This document shows positions 1-7,325 of a stretch of DNA of 15,541 nucleotides, in pieces. A program made the translations under genes and the position numbers. Every line of letters starts with the position of its first letter. Position 1 is the first letter of the stretch. Where the stretch lies: positions 1 through 15,541 of the forward strand of contig USAC01000046.1 of NCBI GenBank assembly GCA_900552475.1, read 5' to 3'. The notes beneath the pieces are model-generated. The model had not been told where the DNA came from. It saw nothing but the letters and a program-made list of their open reading frames with translations, and made no database searches. The stretch comes from an uncultured Eubacteriales bacterium (GTDB lineage Bacteria > Bacillota > Clostridia > Oscillospirales > Oscillospiraceae).

Positions 1-171
1 ACGACGCTGGGCATCACCACCGCGACCTACACCGCCTATTACTTCATGGGATGGCAGACACCACTGTTTGCCATCCTCTGCGCCATCACCGGCATCGGCA
101 TCAAGTATGTTGACGGCAAGAAGCCCGTGAAGGGCCAGAAGGCCGCCGCTGCCGCGAGCACCGAGGCGTAA
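1..171 (+). CDS. C-terminal fragment of a membrane protein, probably a transporter
   Basis: An open frame entered from the left edge ends at the TAA at 169-171 and gives 57 residues. It shows one clear hydrophobic stretch (about residues 14-34, containing YYFMGWQTPLFAILCAITGI), then a basic Lys-rich segment and an Ala-rich polar tail (KAAAAASTEA). This is the usual look of a last transmembrane helix plus cytoplasmic tail of a secondary transporter. The family cannot be told from so little. It lies 87 bases upstream of the glycyl radical enzyme on the same strand, with no terminator-like hairpin and no convincing promoter between them, so co-transcription and a role in substrate uptake for that enzyme are inferred. 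The functional class is a guess; the reading frame is well supported by its composition and position. Confidence 0.6.
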   Translation, partial: TTLGITTATYTAYYFMGWQTPLFAILCAITGIGIKYVDGKKPVKGQKAAAAASTEA

Positions 172-258
172 CCCCAACCCCGCAAGAACCCGCATAGACG
201 GACCCTGTTTATAGTAGAGTTGTTGAAACCGAAAGAGTTGAAAGAGAGGTAATTTATC

Positions 259-2634
259 ATGATGCAGACTCATATGAGCGACCGCGTTGCCAAGCTCAAG
301 CAGATGCAGAACGACGTCAAGCCCAGCCTGAGTGCTGAGCGCGCCAAGCTCGCCACCGAGGCCATCGAGGCCTACGCGTTTGAGCCGCCGGTCCTGCAGA
401 AGGCCTATATGCTCTCCCACATCCTGCGCAACATGACCGTGTTCATTCAGGACGGCGAGCTGGTCGTCGGCAACCAGGCCGATAAGCCCCGCAGCGCCCC
501 CGTGTTCCCCGAGTTCACCTCCGAGTGGATCGTCGACGAGATCGACGACTTCGCCACCCGTAAGAGCGATCCCCTGACCCTGACCGCCGAGGACCGCGCG
601 ACCCTGCTCGAGGTGCTGCCCCGCTGGAAGGGCAAGAGCTTTGACAAGATCGTCGAGCGCGAGCTGCCCGAGGATGTCAAGCACGCGGAGGAGAGCGGCG
701 TTATGACCGTCGGCAACCGCGACTGCTCCACCGGCCATGTCCTGCCCGACTACTTTAACCTCCTGCCCCGCGGCCTGAACTACTACAAGGCCCAGTGCCA
801 GAAGAAGATTGACGAGACCGTCATCGACAGCCAGGAGAAGCAGAATCAGATCGACTTCTGGAACGCCGTCATCATCAGCATCGACGCCGCCGGCGCTTTT
901 GCCAAGCGCTACAGCGATCTGGCTCTGGAGCTCTCCAAGACCGAGAAGGACGAGAAGCGCAAGGCTGAGCTGCTTGAGATCGCCGAGGTCTGCGCGCACG
1001 TTCCTCTGGAGCCCGCCCGCACCTTCCATGAGGCCATCCAGTTCGTCTGGTTCATGCACGTCATCATGAACATCGAGAACAACGGCCACGGCGAGTCCCT
1101 GCACCGCTTTGACCAGTACATGAACCCCTACTATGTCGCCGACAAGGCCGCCGGCCGCATCACCGAGGACGAGGCCATCGAGCTCATCCAGTGCTTCTTC
1201 ATCAAGATGACCGATGTCATGAAGCTGCGCGACAAGTTCTACAGCCAGTCCTTCGCGGGCTATCCCCTGTGGCAGAACATCATCATCGGTGGCCAGACCC
1301 CAGACGGCAAGGATGCCACGAACGAGACGTCCTTCCTGTGCCTGAAGGCGAACGCCGGTGTCCAGACCTCCCAGCCCACCATGTCCGTGCGCTACTTCAA
1401 GGGTCTGAACGAGGATCTGATTCAGGAGGGACTGAAGATGATCCAGGCCGGTATGGCCACCCCCGCGTTCTTCAACGATGAGCTCGTCGTTCCCATGGTC
1501 ATGGAGAAGACCGGCTGCTCCATCGAGGAGGCCCGCAACTGGGGTATCCACGGCTGCGTCCAGCCCGGCGTCGCCGGCTGCTCCGACGGCCGTCCCACTG
1601 TCGGCTACGTCAACATGCTCAAGTGCGTTGAGCTGATGATGCATAACGGCGTCAACCCCGTCAACGGCGAGCAGCTCGGCCCCAAGACCGGCGAGCTCTC
1701 CGAGCTGAACACCCTCGAGAAGCTGCAGAAGGCGCTCTACACCCAGATCGACTACTTCATGGATCTGATGATTCGCGGCTTCAACATCGTCGGCTCCCTG
1801 CACGCCGTGCGTCAGCCCGTGGTGTTCACGTCCATGCTCGTCAACGACTGCGTGGAGAAGGGCAAGGCCCTGCAGTGCGGCGGCGCCCGCTACAGTGAGT
1901 CCGGCGCCTTCGCCGTCAGCATCGGCAACACCGCTGACGCCGTGGCCGCCATCGACACGATCGTCAACCGCGAGCAGAAGCTCACCGCCAAGGAGCTGCT
2001 CGACGTGCTGGCCAAGAACTTCGAGGGCAGCGAGGACATCCGTCAGATGCTGCTGAAGAAGGCTCCCAAGTACGGCAACGACAACGAGTATGTCGACGCC
2101 ATCGCGGCCGACATCATCCGCCACTATGCCAAGAACCTCGAGCAGTATCGCGACTCCCGCGGCGGCCACTTCGTCGAGGTTGTCGAGTCCCAGTCCATGA
2201 ACGTGTCCCAGGGCAAGTGCGTCCTCGCCTCTCCCGATGGCCGCTTCGCCTATGATCCCGTCAACGATAACTGCTCGCCCGTGATGGGCCGTGACGTCAG
2301 CGGTCCCACCGCCTGCATCAACTCCGTGGCGCACCTCGACCAGAAGAACGCCAAGGACGGCTGCCTCTACAACATCCGCTTCGACCCGCGCAGCATCCAG
2401 GGTGAGAAGGGCCTGCAGGTGCTCGGCAGCATCGTGAAAACCTACTTCGCCAACATGGGTGAGCACATCCAGATCAACGTCGTCGACGACGCCACGCTGC
2501 GTGCCGCTCAGAAGAACCCCGAGAACTACCGCAACCTCCTCGTCCGCGTGGCCGGCTACCTCGCCTACTTCGTCGAGCTGGATTCCGATGTGCAGGAAGC
2601 CCTAATCGCCCGTACGTCCCACCATCCCGACTAA
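259..2634 (+). CDS. Glycyl radical enzyme (PFL/diol-dehydratase-like family), substrate unknown
   Basis: This 791-residue protein is a full-length glycyl radical enzyme. The C-terminal glycyl radical loop reads RVAGYLAYFVEL at residues 763-774, with radical Gly766. The active-site thiyl Cys433 sits in GIHGCVQPG. Two conserved His lie in TGHVLPDY (H160) and NGHGESLHRFDQY (H277), matching substrate-pocket His of glycerol dehydratase-like members by position. Length and Cys/Gly spacing fit the dehydratase/hydroxyproline-dehydratase branch rather than the longer aryl decarboxylases or succinate synthases. The general-base Glu normally two residues after Cys is Gln435 here, so known dehydratase chemistry should not be assumed. 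The N terminus is short, with no obvious microcompartment-targeting extension, and no shell genes are seen. The start at 259 follows AGAGAGG at a good distance. The activase gene follows after 24 bases. The family call is very secure; the reaction is not assigned. Confidence 0.95.
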   Translation: MMQTHMSDRVAKLKQMQNDVKPSLSAERAKLATEAIEAYAFEPPVLQKAYMLSHILRNMTVFIQDGELVVGNQADKPRSAPVFPEFTSEWIVDEIDDFATRKSDPLTLTAEDRATLLEVLPRWKGKSFDKIVERELPEDVKHAEESGVMTVGNRDCSTGHVLPDYFNLLPRGLNYYKAQCQKKIDETVIDSQEKQNQIDFWNAVIISIDAAGAFAKRYSDLALELSKTEKDEKRKAELLEIAEVCAHVPLEPARTFHEAIQFVWFMHVIMNIENNGHGESLHRFDQYMNPYYVADKAAGRITEDEAIELIQCFFIKMTDVMKLRDKFYSQSFAGYPLWQNIIIGGQTPDGKDATNETSFLCLKANAGVQTSQPTMSVRYFKGLNEDLIQEGLKMIQAGMATPAFFNDELVVPMVMEKTGCSIEEARNWGIHGCVQPGVAGCSDGRPTVGYVNMLKCVELMMHNGVNPVNGEQLGPKTGELSELNTLEKLQKALYTQIDYFMDLMIRGFNIVGSLHAVRQPVVFTSMLVNDCVEKGKALQCGGARYSESGAFAVSIGNTADAVAAIDTIVNREQKLTAKELLDVLAKNFEGSEDIRQMLLKKAPKYGNDNEYVDAIAADIIRHYAKNLEQYRDSRGGHFVEVVESQSMNVSQGKCVLASPDGRFAYDPVNDNCSPVMGRDVSGPTACINSVAHLDQKNAKDGCLYNIRFDPRSIQGEKGLQVLGSIVKTYFANMGEHIQINVVDDATLRAAQKNPENYRNLLVRVAGYLAYFVELDSDVQEALIARTSHHPD

Positions 2635-2658
2635 GCCGCGGCCACAGGAGGACAGACA

Positions 2659-3567
2659 ATGAATTACATTGGCGGTATCCAGCGCTTCTCCACCGAGGAC
2701 GGCCCCGGCATCCGTACAACCGTGTTCCTCAAGGGCTGCCCGCTCGCGTGCCGCTGGTGCCATAACCCCGAGCTGCTCGACGGCAGCTATGTGGTTCTCT
2801 ACCGCGAGAAAAACTGTATCCACTGTGGCCGATGCATCAAAAGCTGCTCTGTGGGGGCGATCCGCCCTCACGAGGGCCGCATTGAGATCGACCGCGCGCG
2901 ATGTACCGGCTGCGGCGCCTGCGTCGACGCCTGCTGCACCGAGGCGATTTATACGAAGTCGATTGAGTATACGACCGAGGGCCTGATGAAGATCCTCGAG
3001 AAGGACCGCGGCTTCTATGAGTCCTCCGGCGGCGGCATTACGCTCAGCGGCGGCGAGGTGCTCGCGCATGTGGACTACGCCATCGAGTTGGCCCGCGAGA
3101 TCCGCAGACGCGGCTTCTCGCTCGCCATCGAGACGAGCGGCTTCGGCCCGCAGGAGGGGCTGCGCACGCTGGCGGAGCTGTGCGACTACGTGCTCTATGA
3201 CACGAAGGTCATGGATCCGGAGAAGCATAAATACTATGTCGGCGTCCTGCCAGACGTCATTCGCCGCAACCTCGAGAGCCTCTGCGCCGACGAGACGCTG
3301 CGCCGCAAGATCATCATCCGCGTACCGATGATCCACGGCGTCAACGACGGCGAGGACAATATTACCGCCCTGCGCGACTACATGCTGCGTCTTGGACTCG
3401 ACACGGTCAATCTGCTGCCGTACCACAACATGGGCATCGGCAAGGCGAGAGAGGCCGGTATCGAGCAGGAGGAGTTTGAAACGCCCTCCGACGAGACGCT
3501 CGAGACCGCTCGCGGGATTCTCAGCGACGCGGGCCTACATGTGACCGTCATGGGCCACGAGGGCTAA
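2659..3567 (+). CDS. Glycyl radical enzyme activating enzyme (radical SAM, two extra [4Fe-4S] sites)
   Basis: This 302-residue radical-SAM activase should install the glycyl radical on Gly766 of the preceding enzyme, using S-adenosylmethionine and a [4Fe-4S] cluster. The radical-SAM motif is CPLACRWC (Cys27, Cys31, Cys34), preceded by the family signature STEDGPGIRTTVFLKG. A ferredoxin-like insert carries two complete cluster motifs: Cys53/56/59/63 and Cys82/85/88/92. This insert is typical of activases for the non-PFL members and is absent from classical PflA. The SAM-binding GGE motif is in GGITLSGGE (to residue 133). The start is fixed by a strong AGGAGG at 2646-2651, seven bases before ATG. 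The 24-base gap to the glycyl radical enzyme and the terminator after the stop indicate that the two are the last genes of one transcript. The specific partner is inferred from adjacency. Confidence 0.95.
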   Translation: MNYIGGIQRFSTEDGPGIRTTVFLKGCPLACRWCHNPELLDGSYVVLYREKNCIHCGRCIKSCSVGAIRPHEGRIEIDRARCTGCGACVDACCTEAIYTKSIEYTTEGLMKILEKDRGFYESSGGGITLSGGEVLAHVDYAIELAREIRRRGFSLAIETSGFGPQEGLRTLAELCDYVLYDTKVMDPEKHKYYVGVLPDVIRRNLESLCADETLRRKIIIRVPMIHGVNDGEDNITALRDYMLRLGLDTVNLLPYHNMGIGKAREAGIEQEEFETPSDETLETARGILSDAGLHVTVMGHEG

Positions 3568-3597
3568 TCAATTTACAGCATACTCCTTATAACTCTT

Positions 3598-3641
3598 GCA
3601 GAAGGATCCCGGCCGCCCAGACGGGGTCCTTCTGCGGTTTT
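3598..3641 (+). terminator. Intrinsic terminator of the glycyl radical enzyme operon
   Basis: A 13-bp stem pairs GCAGAAGGATCCC (3598-3610) with GGGGTCCTTCTGC (3623-3635), with one U-G wobble and a 12-base loop, followed by GGTTTT. It starts 30 bases after the activase stop codon and separates this operon from the lysR transcript. Confidence 0.85.
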
Positions 3642-3766
3642 GGGGGCGCGGTGTTCTTACGCTCTGGCGGGGCTATATGTACTTGCCGGTGACGAATTCC
3701 GGCCTGCATATTCACTGCATAACAGCATTTTGCACAGTTTTTGGGCGCACTTGTTTGTGGTGAAAT

Positions 3767-3795
3767 CCATCGCAATATGTTATGATGGTTTAAAC
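3767..3795 (+). promoter_or_regulatory. lysR promoter (extended -10) with overlapping dyad
   Basis: TATGAT at 3781-3786 is preceded by TGT (3778-3780), giving an extended -10. The -35 region is poor, as is common for that promoter type. The dyad CCATC-N12-GATGG (3767-3771 and 3784-3788) overlaps the -10, and the perfect octamer GTTTAAAC (3788-3795) follows immediately. A dyad of this size at the promoter of a LysR gene suggests autoregulation. The operator assignment is inference. Confidence 0.5.
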
Positions 3796-3853
3796 ATTCA
3801 TCGCATGTCGCGGCGGTGAAGGTATCACTGCGCGCAGAAAGGAAGGGATATCT

Positions 3854-4747
3854 TTGGATATCAAGAAGTATGAAGTCCTGCTCAGTACACTTGATAAGGG
3901 ATGCTTTGCCAAGGCCTGCGAGGATCTGGGCTATACACAGCCCGCCATCACCCACATGATGAAGAGCATGGAGCGCGAGATTGGCTTTCCGCTGCTCAAG
4001 CGCAGCAACAAGGGCATCCAGCTCACGAGTGAGGGCCGCGAGGTGCTGCCGCTGATCCGTGAGCTCGTCGCGGCGAACGACCGCCTCAACAAGTACTATG
4101 ACATGCTCCGCGGCGTTGAGACGGGCAGTGTCCGCGTCGGTACGTTCCCGACGGTCGGCGGCGCGTGGCTGCCGCGCATCATCGCGCAGTTTGAGAAGAA
4201 ATACCCGCAGATCCAGATCGACGTTCTCGAGGAGAACAGCATCCACAAGATTGAGGAGTGGCTCACCGGCGGGCGCATCGACGTCGCGTTCTTTGCCCGC
4301 CAGCCGTACCACACCTTCGATTGGATTCCGCTGAAGATGGATCCATATTACGGTATTCTGCCGCTCGAGCATGAGCTGACGTCCTATGACCGGCTCACCG
4401 CGGCGGACTTTGAGAACCAGCCGTTTCTGATGTGCTGCTCGATGGAGGGGCCGGACCTCGACATCACCCGCTTTTTCCAGCAGCACGGCGTCACGATCCG
4501 CAGCCGCTTCAACTCAAATCAGGACTTTACCATCGCGCGGATGGTGGAGGCCGGGCTGGGCGTGGCGATTCTGCCGGAGCTGCTGCTCACGTCGCAGCTC
4601 ACGGGGACGTGTCATGTGGAGACGCGCCCCATCGACCCACCGCTCTACCGCGACCTTGGTATGGCGCTGCGCGCGGGCGAGGGTCTTTCCCCCGCGCTCG
4701 ACCGGTTCATCAAGTGCGTGAAGGCGATGATGCCGGACCTCAAATAA
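3854..4747 (+). CDS. LysR family transcriptional regulator
   Basis: This 297-residue protein has the LysR layout. The N-terminal winged HTH covers about residues 1-60, with FAKACEDLGYTQPAITHMMK spanning the helix-turn-helix and FPLLKRSNKGIQLTSEG forming the wing. A linker helix follows, then a periplasmic-binding-protein-like effector domain from about residue 92 to the end, beginning SVRVGTFPTVGGAWLP. The start is TTG at 3854: GGAAGGG lies six bases upstream, and the first residues DIKKYEVLLSTLDKGCF align with the normal LysR beginning. The gene lies downstream of the glycyl radical enzyme operon on the same strand, but has its own promoter after a strong terminator. It is the only regulator nearby and is the best candidate to sense the substrate or a product of that pathway. 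The effector is unknown. Confidence 0.93.
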   Translation: MDIKKYEVLLSTLDKGCFAKACEDLGYTQPAITHMMKSMEREIGFPLLKRSNKGIQLTSEGREVLPLIRELVAANDRLNKYYDMLRGVETGSVRVGTFPTVGGAWLPRIIAQFEKKYPQIQIDVLEENSIHKIEEWLTGGRIDVAFFARQPYHTFDWIPLKMDPYYGILPLEHELTSYDRLTAADFENQPFLMCCSMEGPDLDITRFFQQHGVTIRSRFNSNQDFTIARMVEAGLGVAILPELLLTSQLTGTCHVETRPIDPPLYRDLGMALRAGEGLSPALDRFIKCVKAMMPDLK

Positions 4748-4750
4748 ACT

Positions 4751-4783
4751 TCGATGAAAAAGGACGTTGTCCTTTTTCATCGA
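4751..4783. terminator. Perfect 15-bp hairpin after lysR, probable terminator
   Basis: TCGATGAAAAAGGAC (4751-4765) pairs perfectly with GTCCTTTTTCATCGA (4769-4783) across a 3-base loop. It begins three bases after the lysR stop codon. The U-run is inside the 3' arm rather than after it, so termination is likely but not textbook. The hairpin is symmetrical and could act in both directions. Confidence 0.6.
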
Positions 4784-4992
4784 GAGTTTGCTCCGCTCTG
4801 CGCCTCGGCTGGCTATGTCAGCCTGCGACACACGCTGGCCCGACATCAACCGTCGGGTCTGCCGAGGCCAGTTCCTTTGGGCCGAGGCTCGCGCAGAGTG
4901 TTTTTTGCGGCGTACACGCCGCCGCAAAAAACGGATGGGGGCTTTTTCACGGCCCCCGAGCCGCGAACTCTGTGAGACACTTTGGCAGAATA
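4784..4992. repeat. Hairpin-rich intergenic repeat region, no gene
   Basis: No credible gene is seen. The stretch is almost all foldable sequence. CTCTGCGCCTCGGC (from 4796) pairs with GCCGAGGCTCGCGCAGAG (4881-4898) apart from a GAG bulge. A smaller CCCGAC/GTCGGG hairpin lies near 4842-4857. TTTTTTGCGGCG pairs with CGCCGCAAAAAA (about 4904-4931). GGGGGC (4937-4942) pairs with GCCCCC (4952-4957). The end of the region (4925-4983) shares an AAAAAACGGAT ... CGCGAACTC-n-G-n-GAGAC frame with 7498-7553 on the other strand, which marks a dispersed repeat. A 73-codon frame at 4754-4975 is best explained by these repeats. Confidence 0.6.
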
Positions 4993-5080
4993 TGAACTGC
5001 ACCCCACTTGTTAGACAGTATGATATACTATCTAACAAGTGGGGTGTTTTGCTATTGTCTAACTTTTTGGGGTCACTTCA
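4993..5080. mobile_element. 88-bp element with IS3-like terminal inverted repeats (MITE-like remnant)
   Basis: The left end reads TGAACTGCACCCCACTTG then TTAGACAGTA. The right end, read on the other strand, is TGAAGTGACCCC then AAAAAGTTAGACAATAG. The ends share TGAA-TG-ACCCCA-GTTAGACA. Inside, the left end is also repeated inverted: 22 bases (5000-5021) pair with 5025-5046 with a single mismatch across a 3-base loop. There is no transposase and no clear target-site duplication. The ends resemble, from memory, IS3-group insertion sequence termini. The hairpin followed by TTTT could also terminate transcription between the convergent flanking genes. Confidence 0.55.
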
Positions 5081-5102
5081 TGTTCTCCGCCGTCTTTTTT
5101 AT

Positions 5103-5765
5103 TTATTCGCCGCTGCGCAGGCCCGCGACCGAGGAGATCGGGAGCGAGAAGCAGATGGCGCCCGCGGGGGTGCCGGGGCCGGCGTTTTCCTTGATGGCCT
5201 TCATGATGGCGGCCTTCTCCTCGCTGCGCGCGACGATGTAGACCACGTCCTTCTCGTCGGCCAGCGTCACGCCGAAGAACTTCTCCGCGCGGCCGGAGCC
5301 GGTGCCCTTCGCGTGGAGCACGGTGCCGCCGCCTGCGCCGGCGGAGCGGGCCGCGTCCATGACAAAGTCAGACTGGCCCTCGTTCAGGATGGCGACGATC
5401 AGTTCATGTGCAAACGTCATATCCGGGATTCCTCCTGTATCTTTCTTGTCGCTGAGATAAGCCAGCGTCCTGCCGCCCGCGACGCTCTTGAGCGGGATGG
5501 AGAGCATGACGCCGTTGCCGGGGATGTCGATAAACAGGCGGCGCTTGGCTGCCTTGAGGAGCTGTCGCTCCTCACTGGCGCTCGCCACACCCGTCACGAC
5601 GGCCTTGTCCGTCGCTTCGAGCCCATAGAGCGAGAGGTGTTCGCTGCGCGCCGTCCCCACACCGAGGTGCGTGAAGATCATGTGCAGGCCGCAGGAGGCA
5701 TAGAGATCCTGCATGATCTGTGCCTTGCTGCGGTCGGTGATGCTGATGATACAGTACAGCTCCAT
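5103..5765 (-). CDS. Duplicated PII-like signalling protein
   Basis: The protein is 220 residues, about twice one PII domain, and consists of two related halves. Each half runs through an alpha/beta unit to the same closing motif: SIPLKSVAG (residues 89-97) and SLPISSVAG (207-215). The first half starts MELYCIISITDRSKAQIMQDL, and the second contains ATP/T-loop-like Gly-rich sequence near GAGGGTVLHAKGTGSGRAEK (144-163). PII proteins usually form trimers that bind nucleotides and control transporters or enzymes; a fused pair would be a variant. The ATG at 5765 follows GGGAGG at about nine bases and lies one base after the stop of the upstream DUF1538 gene (TGAGATG), so translation is probably coupled. 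It most likely gates or senses that membrane protein. The fold is inferred from sequence pattern and neighbourhood and is not proven. Confidence 0.72.
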   Translation of the reverse strand: MELYCIISITDRSKAQIMQDLYASCGLHMIFTHLGVGTARSEHLSLYGLEATDKAVVTGVASASEERQLLKAAKRRLFIDIPGNGVMLSIPLKSVAGGRTLAYLSDKKDTGGIPDMTFAHELIVAILNEGQSDFVMDAARSAGAGGGTVLHAKGTGSGRAEKFFGVTLADEKDVVYIVARSEEKAAIMKAIKENAGPGTPAGAICFSLPISSVAGLRSGE

Positions 5766-5766
5766 C

Positions 5767-7293
5767 TCAGGCCACCTCCCAGAGTTCGATGATGTCATCG
5801 TCGCCGAAGGCCGCGGCGGGGGCGGTCTGCTCGCTGCGGCGGGACTTGACGACGTAGATTGCGCCCATCGCCTGTACGGTGATGAGCGGCATCATCGCCA
5901 CGAGCGCCACGAGGCCGAACGCGTCGGTCATGACGTTGCCGCCGAGCGCGCCGCAGGCGCCCATCGCCAGCGGGAGCATGAACGTCGCCGTCAGCGGGCC
6001 GGAGGCCACGCCGCCGGAGTCGAAGGCGATGGCCGTGAACGTGCGCGGGACGAAGAAGCTCAGCCCCAGCGCGACGGCGTACCCCGGCACGAGGAACCAC
6101 AGGATCGGAATGCCCGTCAGCACCCGCACCATCGCAAGACCGTTCGCCGCAGCGACGGCGACGGACAGGCTCACGCCCATGGCGCGCGCCGTGATGGTGC
6201 TCGCACTGAGCTCCTCCACCTGCCGGTTGAGGATATGGACGGCGGGCTCGGCGTTGATGATGTACCAGCCCATGAGCATGGACACCGGCACCAGCAGCCA
6301 CACGCGCCAGCCCACCGTCAGCTGCGCGCCGAGGACATAGCCGAGCGGCGAGAAGCCAATGTTCACGCCCGTGAGAAACAGCACCAGGCCGACATATGTA
6401 TAGAGGATGCCCGCGAGGATCCGCGCAAACGGCAGCCGCCGCAGGTGCAGCGAGACGACCTGAAACACGAGGAAGAACGCGAAGATCGGCAGCAGCGCCA
6501 CGGCGACCTCACCCATGTATTCCGGAATGGCGTGCAGGTACTGCCCGCCCATCTCGACGGTGTTTTCCAGCGCGGCGATGACCGTCTCGGCCGCGGCGTC
6601 CGTCTCGGGCTGATAGATCGCGCCGAGCAGCAGCACCGCCGCGACCGGCCCGATCGAGCACAGCGCCACAAGACCGAAGCTGTCGGCCTTAGCGTCCTCG
6701 TCGCTTCGGATGGACGCGACGCCCACTCCGAGCGCCATGATGAACGGAACCGTCATCGGCCCGGTCGTCACGCCGCCGGAGTCGAACGCGACGGAGAGGA
6801 TCGACCGGTCAGAGAGAAACGCGCCGAGAAACACGAGCGCGTAGAACACGATCAGCAGCGTCCGCAGCGAGATGCGGAACAGAATACGCGCCATGCAGAT
6901 CATGAGGAACAGACCCACGCCGACGGACACCGTGAGCACGAGGGCGGTTTTGTCGATGGCGGGGACGTTCGTCGCGAGTACCTGCAGATCCGGTTCGGCG
7001 ATGGTGATGGCCGCGCCGAGGACAAAGCTCAGCGCGAGGATGAGCCACAGGCGGCGCGACTTCGTCATCTTCGCGCCAATGAGGTTGCCGATGCGGCTCA
7101 TGGACATGTCCGCCCCGAGGGTGAACAGTCCCATTCCGACGATCAGCAGCAGTGACCCGATGAGAAACGAGAGCATCAGCCCCGTGTCGACCGGCACGAG
7201 GGCCAGACACAAAACGGCGACGATGACCGTCACGGGGAGGACGGAGGCGGCGGCCTCCTTCATTTTTTCGTTGATGGCATACTGAACAGGCAA
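5767..7293 (-). CDS. DUF1538-type integral membrane protein with internal duplication
   Basis: This very hydrophobic 508-residue protein has roughly ten to twelve membrane stretches built from two homologous halves. AFDSGGVTTGP (from residue 169) recurs as AFDSGGVASGP (from residue 423), each followed by a FGLVAL segment and a GAIY end. Earlier in each half a Gly-Ala-Arg-Trp-Leu stretch leads to AEPDLQVL or AEPAVHIL. This repeated architecture matches my memory of the DUF1538 family, whose transported substrate is unknown. An inverted-repeat transporter fold is a reasonable inference. The start is taken as TTG at 7293, with AAAGGAG eight bases upstream; the frame is open further up but runs into the promoter and leader. 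The duplicated PII-like gene follows after one base, so this is probably a PII-controlled transporter or channel. Confidence 0.8.
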   Translation of the reverse strand: MPVQYAINEKMKEAAASVLPVTVIVAVLCLALVPVDTGLMLSFLIGSLLLIVGMGLFTLGADMSMSRIGNLIGAKMTKSRRLWLILALSFVLGAAITIAEPDLQVLATNVPAIDKTALVLTVSVGVGLFLMICMARILFRISLRTLLIVFYALVFLGAFLSDRSILSVAFDSGGVTTGPMTVPFIMALGVGVASIRSDEDAKADSFGLVALCSIGPVAAVLLLGAIYQPETDAAAETVIAALENTVEMGGQYLHAIPEYMGEVAVALLPIFAFFLVFQVVSLHLRRLPFARILAGILYTYVGLVLFLTGVNIGFSPLGYVLGAQLTVGWRVWLLVPVSMLMGWYIINAEPAVHILNRQVEELSASTITARAMGVSLSVAVAAANGLAMVRVLTGIPILWFLVPGYAVALGLSFFVPRTFTAIAFDSGGVASGPLTATFMLPLAMGACGALGGNVMTDAFGLVALVAMMPLITVQAMGAIYVVKSRRSEQTAPAAAFGDDDIIELWEVA

Positions 7294-7325
7294 ATGGTTC
7301 GCTCCTTTTCCAGAAATTTCCAGCA

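Noticed and set aside
259..2634. Calling the glycyl radical enzyme pyruvate formate-lyase, glycerol dehydratase or CutC
   Set aside because: The Cys-Cys pair of pyruvate formate-lyase is absent, the Cys-x-Glu motif of the dehydratases and CutC is changed to Cys-x-Gln, and no pathway genes for those substrates are nearby.
4754..4975. A 73-codon frame after lysR starting MKKDVVLFHRE
   Set aside because: It starts inside the lysR hairpin and is made entirely of inverted and dispersed repeats; the translation has no sign of selection as a protein.
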